64,000 nucleotides of DNA from Thermocoleostomius sinensis A174 (GTDB lineage Bacteria; Cyanobacteriota; Cyanobacteriia; Elainellales; Elainellaceae), in the NCBI RefSeq assembly GCF_026802175.1, contig NZ_CP113797.1, positions 1,031,026 through 1,095,025 of the forward strand, written 5' to 3'. Below are positions 1 through 8,326 of the stretch, piece after piece. The notes beneath the pieces were generated by a model. It ran no database searches and was not told the DNA's origin. It saw nothing but the letters and a program-made list of their open reading frames with translations. The translations under genes and the position numbers were made by a program. Positions within the stretch are counted from its first letter, which is position 1; each line of letters starts with the position of its first letter.

Positions 1-443
1 GCCGCATAAAGCTGTTTACCTCGGCGTTTTTTTTGTAAATCGGCTGGATCGAGAGTACCTAGGGGTCGCAGGATGTAAGGCAGGTGTTGCAACCGGGCCA
101 CGGTAGCTGACAAGGTACTAACTGGAGAAAACAGGGCGTGAATGTGGGCAATATCAAACTCCTGAGCATGGATTGCTAGCCACTGCAATAGATCGATCGA
201 GAATTTGTAGCGATGAAAAGGAGCACAGCGAAAATAGCGAATGTGATATCCGTCCTGTTCAACGGGACGATCGAGCGGCACCGTCAAGGGGGGTTGGCCA
301 GCATCACCGTTGGCATCGGTGGTTAGGACGGTTACATCTTCGCCCCAAGCTGCTAAGCCTTGAGATAATCCCAATACCATCTGGCTAGGACCACCATAGA
401 CAAGCGCGATTGAGGGAACAATTTGAAGAATTTTCAAAGACAT
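1..443 (-). CDS. Glycosyltransferase family 4, N-terminal part (cut by window edge)
   Basis: The reading frame is open from an ATG at 443 down to base 1 and continues outside the window. About 147 residues are visible. The start gives MSLKILQIVPSIA followed by a GGPSQMVLGLSQGLA stretch, the usual N-terminal acceptor-side signature of GT4 (GT-B fold) glycosyltransferases, and later YILRPLGTLDP, also typical of this family. It probably transfers a sugar during exopolysaccharide assembly at the cytoplasmic face of the membrane. It shares strand and theme with the glycosyltransferases and the O-antigen-ligase-like gene at 1.1-5.1 kb, although a plus-strand PRC-barrel gene lies between. Donor and acceptor sugars cannot be read from this fragment. 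Confidence 0.85.
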   Translation of the reverse strand, partial: MSLKILQIVPSIALVYGGPSQMVLGLSQGLAAWGEDVTVLTTDANGDAGQPPLTVPLDRPVEQDGYHIRYFRCAPFHRYKFSIDLLQWLAIHAQEFDIAHIHALFSPVSTLSATVARLQHLPYILRPLGTLDPADLQKKRRGKQLYA

Positions 444-687
444 GAAGAATTAACTTTAGTGTGAATAAATTTAGGACGTTTAATTTAAGACTTTTGATCG
501 GTAGTCAGTAGGAATAACAAATTTAGTAAACGCTTGCTTGGTCAAGCATTATTCTTCCCACAGACAGAGGCAACGACAACAGTCAGCCCAATGACGTAAT
601 ACAGCTTACATCCGACCTGTCTACGGGAAGATGCACAGCGCTAGAGGAATCTTTACAGTTCTAGTAAATCTATAAAGGAGAAAAGTT

Positions 688-1026
688 ATGAATTATCGCA
701 GAATTGAAGACATTAACCCAAATTATCGCGATAGTTTTTCTGGCCGTGAGATTAAGGGGCTACCCGTGGTATCAGATTTGACAGCAGGAATGCTGACGGA
801 TGACACGCGCGAACGAATTGGTACTGTTAAGGATGTATTGGTTGATCAGCAAGGTAGTATTCAATACTTTGTAGTCGATCTAGGAGCGGCACCGACAGGT
901 CGCCAAGTGCTACTACCCGCTGAACAAGCTCGGTTTGATGCTAAGAGCGATCGGGTATATGCTGCTGGAATGACCAAGGAACAAGCGGAGATGTTACCGG
1001 CGTTTAATGAAAGCGTTCTGCTTTAA
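688..1026 (+). CDS. PRC-barrel domain protein
   Basis: A 112-residue protein with no membrane segment. The ATG is preceded by AAAGGAG at good spacing. Residues about 25-95 match the PRC-barrel pattern: a GLPVVSDLTAG opening, IGTVKDVLVD around residues 44-53, then QYFVVDLG and RQVLLPAEQARFD. PRC-barrels are small beta-barrel folds found in photosynthetic reaction-centre H subunits, RimM and many stand-alone stress-associated proteins. The exact role of stand-alone cyanobacterial copies is not settled. The gene is isolated on the plus strand inside a minus-strand polysaccharide cluster and is followed by a strong hairpin at 1068-1104. Confidence 0.8.
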   Translation: MNYRRIEDINPNYRDSFSGREIKGLPVVSDLTAGMLTDDTRERIGTVKDVLVDQQGSIQYFVVDLGAAPTGRQVLLPAEQARFDAKSDRVYAAGMTKEQAEMLPAFNESVLL

Positions 1027-1067
1027 CTAGCTGTTCCTAGCAGTTCAAAACAGTTTCTATTTAGAAT

Positions 1068-1104
1068 TCCTACCTGAAACCTAAACGTTTGAGGTAGGAT
1101 TTTA
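1068..1104. terminator. Hairpin terminator between convergent genes
   Basis: TCCTACCT at 1068-1075 pairs with AGGTAGGA at 1092-1099. An inner AAAC/GTTT pair sits after one G-G mismatch. On the plus strand the stem is followed by TTTTAG. It lies between the end of the PRC-barrel gene and the end of the glycosyltransferase gene reading the other way, so it may stop transcription from both sides. Confidence 0.7.
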
Positions 1105-1116
1105 GCTTTATGAACA

Positions 1117-2304
1117 TTAATCATCGTGTTTCAGCAACTCTTGATAGAAAGTAAACTGCTGCTGAGCAATCGCTCGATTGGTGTAGTATTTCATCGCACG
1201 TTGATATCCTCGCTTTGAAAGCTCGATCGCCAGTTCCGGTTGATGCATGAGCGTTAGGAGGGAATCTCGGAGAGCCGTCACTTGCCCTTCGGGGAAGACC
1301 AATCCGGTATCGGTAATCACATGGGGAATTTCCCCCGAATCTGAGCCAATGACCGGTACTTGGCAGGCCATCGCTTCAATTAGCACGTGTCCAAATTGTT
1401 CCTTCCAGCCAACAGAGGTGAGTGTCTTAAATTGATAGGTTGTTTGAGAAGGCAATACCAATGTGCTCATTAAATTGATGTAGTTGGGTACGGTGTCATG
1501 GGGTACACTTTCTATCCAAATTAAGCGATCGGAGATGCCCAATGCCGTCGCTTTTTCCACCAAGGCGTCTTTTAAGGGTCCACGTCCCAATAGCAGCCAC
1601 TTCCAAGGGCGATCGCTGTGGTGTTGCAACTCACCCAAAGCATCACAAAGCGTTAGTAACCCTTTTTCTTCTACAAATCGCCCTACAAATCCGATGACAA
1701 AATCATGGGGTTGAATGCCAAGCTGAGCGGCTAGTTCTGGCTGTGATTGTGGACGAAAGCAACGCTCATCGACTCCCAACTGCGGCAGAACTTGAATTGG
1801 CCCGCCATAGCCACGCTGACGCAATATATCTGATCCATCTTGGTTGCCTGTAATAATGCCATGGGTTTGACGCAAGTTGTACGTCTCTAATAGAGAAACT
1901 GGAAATTGTAGTGTGTAGGGCAAATTCCACCAAGTGAAGAAGATATTTTTGGCCTTGAGTCCCAGTAATCGATTGAACGTAATTAGTTCTGCATAGCCCA
2001 GCGATTTTGAGCCTTGTTCAACTTGAATAATCTGTGGACGAAATTGACGCAATAGGGGGAAAAGCTCAGTTCCAAACGCAAGCAATCCTTGGTTGTTATA
2101 GCTAAAGTTGGTCACTGGAACAACGCGCAACGATCCATCTTGCCAACCGTGCGATTCGATTGCATCCTTTTGCACGCCACCAGGTTGCCAGTATTTGGGA
2201 ACGACAATCGTGACTTCAATATCAGACCCTAAGGTTGTCATCGCCCGATACTTTTCGCAATTTAGATCGACAATATAAGTATGACTGGCAATGAGAATTT
2301 TCAT
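1117..2304 (-). CDS. Glycosyltransferase family 4
   Basis: A 395-residue GT-B glycosyltransferase. The N-terminal half (1-190) holds the acceptor domain. The C-terminal half begins near the FVIGFVGRFVEEKGL motif (residues 202-215) and carries the E-x7-E retaining-transferase signature with E302 and E310 in EQFGHVLIE, followed by AMACQVPVIGSDSGEIP. These are family hallmarks of nucleotide-sugar binding. It should act in the cytoplasm on a lipid-linked or growing glycan. It is followed upstream on the same strand by a GT2 gene and an O-antigen-ligase-like gene with gaps of about 50-60 bp, which suggests one transcription unit. The sugar specificity is unknown. Confidence 0.9.
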   Translation of the reverse strand: MKILIASHTYIVDLNCEKYRAMTTLGSDIEVTIVVPKYWQPGGVQKDAIESHGWQDGSLRVVPVTNFSYNNQGLLAFGTELFPLLRQFRPQIIQVEQGSKSLGYAELITFNRLLGLKAKNIFFTWWNLPYTLQFPVSLLETYNLRQTHGIITGNQDGSDILRQRGYGGPIQVLPQLGVDERCFRPQSQPELAAQLGIQPHDFVIGFVGRFVEEKGLLTLCDALGELQHHSDRPWKWLLLGRGPLKDALVEKATALGISDRLIWIESVPHDTVPNYINLMSTLVLPSQTTYQFKTLTSVGWKEQFGHVLIEAMACQVPVIGSDSGEIPHVITDTGLVFPEGQVTALRDSLLTLMHQPELAIELSKRGYQRAMKYYTNRAIAQQQFTFYQELLKHDD

Positions 2305-2363
2305 GGTAATACTTTTATAAACTCAAAATAGAGCCGAGTAAAACGCAAAGATAACTTATAGAA

Positions 2364-3359
2364 TTAACGATGGGATGTTTGGGATGATATGAGTCTGTCC
2401 AACTGTGTATATTGCTGACCATCATTCCATATCGATCGAATTAACGTGTTCAGGGCTGCAAAAAATCCGATCGTGTAGAACAGGGCGCGAGTCAAGATTT
2501 TGATGGGAGAACCACTTTTATAGCATGGAGGATGTCCCAACACATGACAGTCAAATAGTTTGGCGCAAAGACGAGCCAGTTGAAAGGGAGTAAGGTTTTT
2601 CAACGCCATCAAAAAATGATTGTGATAGAACGTCACTTGATACTGAAGCGATCGAGTGCTGATGTCGTGACAGCCTCCGGTTTCTTCGCCGAGGTGAATT
2701 AAGTTCGCATCTGGGTCGTACCAAATTTTCAAACCCGTTCGTCGCAGTCGCAAACAAAAGTCAGATTCTTCACGCACTGCACTGCCGCAAAACCGCTCGT
2801 CAAACCAAATGCCATGCTGCTCAAAAATCTCTCGCCGGAATGACATATTGCAGCCACGCGCTGTTAACACTTGCTGGGGTTTGGTTGTATGTACCAAGTC
2901 AATGTGATACCAAGCAATTCCAGGGTTCATAGCCTCTGGTGGTAAATAATCAATTTGTAGCCCAGGAATGGCATCGGCTAGTTTCATGCGATCGAACACC
3001 CGCCCAGCTACGGCACCTATGTCAGGACGATCGATGTAGTTTCGGGCATGAGCACTGAGAAACCCAGGTGGTAATTGCACATCGTCATCTAAAAACAGCA
3101 CCACATCTCCCTTTGCCCGCCGCACTCCATAGTTGCGAGCACCTGGTAAACTAGCCCAACTGACTCGAAACAGACGGATGCGTTCTTCTCTCTCTAGCTG
3201 ATCGAGATAGCGTTGAGTGGCAGGTTCATGGGTAATTGTTTGATCAATCACCAGCACTTCATAGGGATAATAGTCTTGCTGAAGCACATTCGCGATCGTA
3301 TCCCGTAGCACTTCATCACGACCGTATGTTGGAATAATAATTGAAACAAAGATTACCAT
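2364..3359 (-). CDS. Glycosyltransferase family 2
   Basis: A 331-residue GT-A type glycosyltransferase. It opens with VSIIIPTYGRDEVL and has the metal and nucleotide-sugar binding run of aspartates D91-D93 in LFLDDDVQLPPGF. Later NMSFRREIFE and REESDFCLRLRRTG match the acceptor-side motifs of GT2 enzymes. A hydrophobic stretch near residues 285-310 may attach it to the membrane. It lies 46 bp downstream of the O-antigen-ligase-like gene and 59 bp upstream of a GT4 gene on the same strand, so co-transcription for surface polysaccharide synthesis is likely. Confidence 0.9.
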   Translation of the reverse strand: MVIFVSIIIPTYGRDEVLRDTIANVLQQDYYPYEVLVIDQTITHEPATQRYLDQLEREERIRLFRVSWASLPGARNYGVRRAKGDVVLFLDDDVQLPPGFLSAHARNYIDRPDIGAVAGRVFDRMKLADAIPGLQIDYLPPEAMNPGIAWYHIDLVHTTKPQQVLTARGCNMSFRREIFEQHGIWFDERFCGSAVREESDFCLRLRRTGLKIWYDPDANLIHLGEETGGCHDISTRSLQYQVTFYHNHFLMALKNLTPFQLARLCAKLFDCHVLGHPPCYKSGSPIKILTRALFYTIGFFAALNTLIRSIWNDGQQYTQLDRLISSQTSHR

Positions 3360-3405
3360 GATAGGTTGATTTTGAATGAGTAGCTGAATAGTTAATTTGT
3401 TTACA

Positions 3406-5103
3406 CTATCGTTTCTTCTTTCTTTTCTGTTTTCTTTTCTTCTTATTGAATTTTCCTTTACTTTTGGATTTTTCCTCGACTTGTGGCTCTAGTTTAGCTA
3501 ATCGTTCTATTTCTGGTAATTTCAAAATTACGCCTGCAAAAAACCAGTAATATACGGCGACCGGATCAACATCAAGTGGATAGTAATAGGTGTTGTAACT
3601 AATAAACAGCACAAATAGCCACAGCGATGCTCCGTAGCTACGAAGATTACGATCGCGCAACGATCGATAGGTTTTAAATGTCACATGGGTCAGAACCGTA
3701 ACAACGCTCAGAAACGCTAATACACCAATAGGACCAATTTCATATAGCAGCTTGGGGTAGTAGGTTTCTACCAATTCAGTTCGTCCTAAAGCCCGCGCAG
3801 AGTTCGTTGCACGTCCAACCCCATGCCCTAAAATGTTGTATCCCTGCATAGCCCAGCCAAACTGACCAAAGATAAATTGATAGGGTGGTGATGCATTCCA
3901 ACGGCTGATAAAACTATCAATGCGCTCTTGCACCGTCTCCGGATTTTTTAGAGCAGCCGCACTGAGAATTATGCCTAACCCTACCACGATCGGAATAAAG
4001 CGTTTGAGGTTGGTAACTTGTCCAGTAAATACCAACAACAGCGCAGCGATCGACGGAACCAACGCTAGAGCAATGCGCTGCCCCGAAATCACAGCTAAAA
4101 CAAAAACGGCTCCTAGAGACAGCAAGCCCATCAGACGCCACAGTGGTTTAGGATCACTGAAGGCAGAAGCGAAGGTGAGAAAAGCCCCTGAAATGAGAAA
4201 CCATCCCCATTGCCACGGAGCCACAAACGTACCAGGTAGACGAATTACTCCTTGCTGCGGACTGTACAGCAGCGCTCCACCCACAAAACATCGAGCCTGC
4301 AAAGATGCCTTGAATAGATCACTACCAGATTCAAACCGAGTTCCCGGACAAACTCCTGTCAGTAGCATTAGATACTGAACGAATGCTAATCCACAAGCAA
4401 CTAGAAATAAAACCGATGTTAATCGAACTAGAAACAATAAATCTTTTTGATTGCGAATGAGATAGTAGGAACAAATAATCAGAGGAGCATAGCCAATCAA
4501 CACTTTTAATCCCAAAATCCCCATTGCGATTGGCTGTTCACCCGGTGTTCCAAAAAACTGCTGGAATCCATTCACGAACAAAATGGTGAAACTACAGGAG
4601 GTTAATAAGAAAACCAAGGGTGTAGTTAGTTGCTTAGGGATAAGAATCGGTAATCGCTCGCGTTGGCACCGTTGCGCTAACCCAATCAAAGCAGGTAGAT
4701 AAAACCCATCTTTTGCGAGTTGCAATAGGGGACTGTTGCCAATCGCGTAGGTAATTGTGCCACCAAAGGGAACATAGAGAAAAAAGCCCCACATAGCATA
4801 GCGGGGATACTTGAAGGAAAGTGCTAGCACCAAAATGCCAATCCCACCTGCTGCGGCTGCTTTAATGCCACCGATGAATCCTAGCAAGAATCCCACAAAT
4901 ACCGCAATGAATACCACGGCCGTAGTAAAGCGAATCATCTCCTTTCGAAGGCGATCGGCTTTGCGTTTTTGGGTCATGCGCTCCTTCAAGCTCAGCGATG
5001 ACTCTGGGCTGGATGGAACGGTCGATTCAGTCGCTAGCTGCTCCGATCGAGATCTTGTGTTTAGCAGCATCCTGTTGATGGCAGATAATGACTGGAAGTT
5101 CAC
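3406..5103 (-). CDS. O-antigen ligase/polymerase-like membrane protein
   Basis: A 565-residue polytopic membrane protein. Roughly ten to twelve hydrophobic segments run from residue 58 to about 535, with a long soluble loop in the second half (residues about 390-450), the architecture of the Wzy/WaaL O-antigen ligase family. Such proteins polymerise or ligate lipid-linked glycans on the periplasmic side. The N-terminus (about 55 residues) is hydrophilic and the C-terminus ends in an unusually basic lysine-rich tail (more than ten Lys/Arg in the last 20 residues). It is the first gene of the minus-strand polysaccharide run. A 17-bp inverted repeat lies 34 bp upstream of its ATG. Ligase and polymerase activities cannot be separated from sequence alone. 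Confidence 0.75.
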   Translation of the reverse strand: MNFQSLSAINRMLLNTRSRSEQLATESTVPSSPESSLSLKERMTQKRKADRLRKEMIRFTTAVVFIAVFVGFLLGFIGGIKAAAAGGIGILVLALSFKYPRYAMWGFFLYVPFGGTITYAIGNSPLLQLAKDGFYLPALIGLAQRCQRERLPILIPKQLTTPLVFLLTSCSFTILFVNGFQQFFGTPGEQPIAMGILGLKVLIGYAPLIICSYYLIRNQKDLLFLVRLTSVLFLVACGLAFVQYLMLLTGVCPGTRFESGSDLFKASLQARCFVGGALLYSPQQGVIRLPGTFVAPWQWGWFLISGAFLTFASAFSDPKPLWRLMGLLSLGAVFVLAVISGQRIALALVPSIAALLLVFTGQVTNLKRFIPIVVGLGIILSAAALKNPETVQERIDSFISRWNASPPYQFIFGQFGWAMQGYNILGHGVGRATNSARALGRTELVETYYPKLLYEIGPIGVLAFLSVVTVLTHVTFKTYRSLRDRNLRSYGASLWLFVLFISYNTYYYPLDVDPVAVYYWFFAGVILKLPEIERLAKLEPQVEEKSKSKGKFNKKKRKQKRKKKR

Positions 5104-5448
5104 ACCAGTCTTTCCACTTCTAGTTATTCCCCATCGCTGTTAAGACTTAACAGACAGCCGCAGATTTGTTGCAAGATGCAGAAGGAATCGGAAGCTATTT
5201 TGGCTCGGTTCCACCTATATGAAAACCGCTGTGGTAACGTTGAGAACTTGGTTGGTGGCTCGAAATAGTGAGTCAAGAGTGTTCGTGGCTTAACCAATAA
5301 AACCGCTGCTTGCCTACTACACTACATAGTATTTAGCGATAATACTGGCCGATTTCTCAAGGGTTTTCAAGGTTTTATTAAACCCCTAACTGTTGATGAT
5401 TATTAGCGATCGGGTATGTAAACCTTTTTTCAACGTGGAGAAAAGAAC
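5104..5448. other. Intergenic region between divergent genes
   Basis: This 345-bp stretch separates the O-antigen-ligase-like gene (minus) from the first DUF4126 gene (plus) and must hold both promoters. I see no credible gene. The only clear structure is the 17-bp inverted repeat at 5137-5153. Confidence 0.6.
5137..5153. promoter_or_regulatory. 17-bp palindromic site, possible operator
   Basis: CTGTTAAG and CTTAACAG form a perfect inverted repeat around a single central A. The site lies 34 bp upstream of the O-antigen-ligase-like start codon, where a repressor or activator would sit. No T-run follows, so a terminator is unlikely. The binding factor is unknown. Confidence 0.4.
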
Positions 5449-6060
5449 ATGGACATTACAACAACTATGAATTGGGAAACCCTACTCGACCTCCTACTTG
5501 GAATTGGACTGAGTGCGGCGGCTGGTTTTCGAGTATTTGTGCCGTTGCTGGTGATGAGTGCGGCTGCGGTTTTGGGACATTTCGACTTGCCAGCTGATTT
5601 TGATTGGATCGAGACCGATCAAGCCCTAATTGTGTTTGCCATAGCTAGTTTGGTAGAAATTGTGGGATACTACGTCCCGTTTTTAGATGTTTTGTTAGAT
5701 ACGATCGCCACACCTGCGGCGATTATTGCCGGAACCCTGATTACCGCGTCTCTGGCTTCGGATTTAAATCCCTTCTTACAGTGGACAGTCGCTATTATTG
5801 CAGGAGGTGGCACGGCTGGATTAACCAAAGGAACCACGGCTGTTATTCGCGTGATTGCAACGGCTGTGTTTGCAGGGTTGTCTAATCCAATAATTGCTAC
5901 GATCGAATTAGCTTTGGCGATTCTCTTGACCGTATTAGCGATTACCGTTCCAGTACTGACAAGCGTTTTACTAGTAACTGGATTTGTGATTGCTGTACAG
6001 CGAATTCGCAAATTCTTTCGTCGAGAAGCTCCTCCAACCTCTCCAGATGTGGTTGCATAG
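5449..6060 (+). CDS. DUF4126 membrane protein, copy 1
   Basis: A 203-residue hydrophobic protein with several predicted membrane segments. The N-terminal pattern LLLGIGLSAAAGFRVFVPLLVMS and the central IATPAAIIAGTLITAS are typical of DUF4126. The ATG follows GGAG at suitable spacing. The short C-terminal tail is basic (RIRKFFRRE), consistent with a cytoplasmic end. Function is unknown. The next gene, 24 bp downstream, is a paralogue with the same motif order, so this is a tandem duplication and probably one transcript. Confidence 0.8.
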   Translation: MDITTTMNWETLLDLLLGIGLSAAAGFRVFVPLLVMSAAAVLGHFDLPADFDWIETDQALIVFAIASLVEIVGYYVPFLDVLLDTIATPAAIIAGTLITASLASDLNPFLQWTVAIIAGGGTAGLTKGTTAVIRVIATAVFAGLSNPIIATIELALAILLTVLAITVPVLTSVLLVTGFVIAVQRIRKFFRREAPPTSPDVVA

Positions 6061-6084
6061 GAGAACAGAAGAGGAGTCTATATT

Positions 6085-6678
6085 TTGGAAACCCTACTCA
6101 GTTTACTGCTTGGAATTAGTTTAAGTGCCGCCTGCGGCTTCAGAATATTTGTGCCATTTTTGGTGATGAGTATTGCCGCACTCAGTGGACACCTTACCCT
6201 CGATTCAGGTTTTGCCTGGATTGGTAGCCCCGCCGCTCTGCTGATGTTTGCGATCGCGACAGTCTTGGAAGTAGGAGGCTATTATATTCCTTGGTTGGAT
6301 GAAATTCTTGACGTAATTGCCACTCCCACTGCGGTTGTTGCTGGAACCTTGACCACCGCCTCTACTATTACCGAGATGAGTCCCATGCTTCAGTGGACGT
6401 TGGCGATCGTGGCTGGTGGCGGAGCAGCGAGTATTATTCAGGGCTTAACAGATATAACGCGGCTGACATCTTCCCTGTCTACTGGGGGAGTGGCCAACCC
6501 TTTGCTGGCCACCATGGAACTGATTACCTCAACGTTGCTGTCAATCATGGCAATTGCCCTACCGCTGTTTACAGGCGTGATTGTGATCGGCGTATTGGTT
6601 TTCGCAGCCCAAAAGCTTTGGATATTCTTCAGACGCCGATCGCTCTCTAAAGCCAGGAATAACCACTCACTGGAATAA
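6085..6678 (+). CDS. DUF4126 membrane protein, copy 2
   Basis: A 197-residue paralogue of the preceding gene: LLLGISLSAACGFRIFVPFLVMS near the start, then IATPTAVVAGTLTTAS, MLQWTLAIVAGGGAA, and a basic tail (KLWIFFRRR). The start is TTG at 6085. AGAGGAG at 6070-6076 gives a ribosome site and no in-frame ATG fits the conserved N-terminus, so TTG is preferred. The two copies are clearly diverged at the amino-acid level, so the duplication is not recent. The function is unknown and may involve a hetero-oligomeric membrane complex (inference). Confidence 0.78.
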   Translation: METLLSLLLGISLSAACGFRIFVPFLVMSIAALSGHLTLDSGFAWIGSPAALLMFAIATVLEVGGYYIPWLDEILDVIATPTAVVAGTLTTASTITEMSPMLQWTLAIVAGGGAASIIQGLTDITRLTSSLSTGGVANPLLATMELITSTLLSIMAIALPLFTGVIVIGVLVFAAQKLWIFFRRRSLSKARNNHSLE

Positions 6679-6875
6679 TTACCCACAAATCAACCATCTC
6701 ATGCTTCGATCCTTTTTGTTTCACCTCACTCAAACAGCAATTGCCAACCATCGCGAACAAATATAACAATCTCTAAACTGAGTCGAAAAAGGGCTTGACT
6801 TCTTTGGAATCTATAGTACATTAGTTCTAGGTTCGATTGTACTACGTCAATCACCTCTAACTACCCCAAAGTATC

Positions 6876-7064
6876 ATGTCACAACAATTGCACCTGTTCT
6901 CCAGTCAATCTTCCTCAGCCGATTCCCCCGAACTTTCCGGCTCTATTTTGGATCAAACTCGTCAACTCTTCCACCATCAAGGTTCTAACGCCGAATTAAT
7001 TCAGCGGATTCAATCTGTCATTAAAGTCATCGATGAGCGCTGTGCTACACCTGTCACGAAATAG
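6876..7064 (+). CDS. Small hypothetical protein
   Basis: A 62-residue open frame starting ATG at 6876. The composition (Ser/Gln-rich N-terminus, then an amphipathic helix such as NAELIQRIQSVIKVIDERC) looks protein-like and the gene stands alone in a region with no competing frame. No domain is recognised and no strong ribosome site is visible. It may be a genuine small cyanobacterial protein, but this rests on codon pattern only. Confidence 0.45.
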   Translation: MSQQLHLFSSQSSSADSPELSGSILDQTRQLFHHQGSNAELIQRIQSVIKVIDERCATPVTK

Positions 7065-7376
7065 CCGCGCTTGCTTGAGAGCAGATGTATCTATGAGGAA
7101 AACCTGTCAAGGGTGTCGCCCTTACCCTCAATGCTTCTTCCATAGAACGAGGAACTTCAATCTGGCTCTCCTTCTCCCCGCTTGGGAGCAAGGATGGGGG
7201 AATAAGGGTGAGACTGGCAACCGTGTCACGTCCCCTCTGTAAGAGCATCGGACTCTCAACGTTCAAGTTTTCCTTCGCAAACCGACCTCTTGATCGATCG
7301 CTTCTTCATTGAGGCGATCGTTTTCTGTCATAAATCATAAATGGGTTCAACCGTCGGCTTACGTCAGATTCAGTTC
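7065..7376. other. Intergenic region with low-complexity repeat-like segment
   Basis: About 310 bp with no convincing gene. The part at about 7125-7220 has a run of CTCC/CCCC and GGGG/AAGG blocks (CTCCTTCTCCCC, GGATGGGGGAATAAGGG) of the kind often seen as dispersed noncoding repeats in cyanobacteria. A CCTTACCCTCA block and an AAGGGTGAG block at its ends could fold back on each other. The remaining part is unremarkable. Confidence 0.4.
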
Positions 7377-8030
7377 CTATTGATTTGCCGATCGCAGTTC
7401 CTCCTGGAGCATCTCCTCATAAATTTCGGGAAGATAGCTGGTCATATCATTGGTTTCAATGCCATAGCCTAAGCTTGTCCAAGTGGGGGAAAGAATATAC
7501 AGCACTTCATCTAATCGACCTGCTTGTAACAATTGAGATAGATCGGCTCCCCACGCAGACGGATCGCTCAGCCAACGATAAACCACTTCATCTTGATACT
7601 GCGGCTCAAAGCTGTAATCTTGCCAAAAGAAAAACATTGGACTATTGGGGTGATAAAGCTGGGCTTGCCGCATCCAGGTTGTTGTCAGCATTTGATAGCG
7701 ACCAGCCGCCGTAGTACAGTCTCCCCGATTGGGGCCTGCCACGATCGTGACGCACTTATCTGGATGGCGACTCAAATCATAAATGTGTTCACCGCCGTAG
7801 AGTAGAGAATAGGGACGGGTGCTATTGGACTCGCTCGCCGAAATGGTTCGCATCAATGCCCGAATATAAGGATCACCTCCCTTCATCACCAGGGGGGCAG
7901 GAGTTTGATTCCACACAGGATCGACAAAGGGTTTGAAACGAAATCGCCCCTCTTGAAACCAACTGATCGTCGCCCAAACTAAGACGGCGATCGTGATACT
8001 CCACCAAAATTGTGAAGAATTGCGGGTCAT
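7377..8030 (-). CDS. Lysozyme-like glycoside hydrolase (GH104/GH24 type), membrane-anchored
   Basis: I place the start at the ATG at 8030 (217 residues), because it directly precedes a membrane segment (residues about 8-25, WWSITIAVLVWATISWF). An upstream ATG at 8117 would add 29 residues of little character. After the anchor, ALMRTISASES supplies the probable catalytic Glu. YSLLYGG and the AAGRYQMLTTTW motif follow, as in phage-like muramidases that cleave peptidoglycan. It likely acts in the periplasm on the cell wall. It is not near any phage gene, so it looks like a resident cell-wall enzyme. Confidence 0.75.
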   Translation of the reverse strand: MTRNSSQFWWSITIAVLVWATISWFQEGRFRFKPFVDPVWNQTPAPLVMKGGDPYIRALMRTISASESNSTRPYSLLYGGEHIYDLSRHPDKCVTIVAGPNRGDCTTAAGRYQMLTTTWMRQAQLYHPNSPMFFFWQDYSFEPQYQDEVVYRWLSDPSAWGADLSQLLQAGRLDEVLYILSPTWTSLGYGIETNDMTSYLPEIYEEMLQEELRSANQ

Positions 8031-8326
8031 TCGCTCAGTTCGATCGGTTGTGCGAGATTCATTAATGTTAGGAGTCACAGCGCAGCTAATCAGAACAACG
8101 GCAAGAGCATCGATCAAGCTGACCCATGCGATTTTCTCTCATTCATAATAGTGCGCCTAGAGAAATTAAGCTTAAAGTCGTTGAATCGATCGCGGATTCG
8201 CCAAGCTAGCAACCTAGAACAGAACGCCCCCAGTTGAAGCAAGAGACAGGGTTCGACCGCGTTCACTACATCAATAGTCTTGTGCGGTTGAGCGCAGCCG
8301 AATCAATGCCTCCCGTTAGCTCAACT

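Noticed and set aside
3920-4378. Plus-strand frame of 152 codons opposite the O-antigen-ligase-like gene
   Set aside because: It is fully antisense to a clear membrane protein, has an odd composition, and shows no motif.
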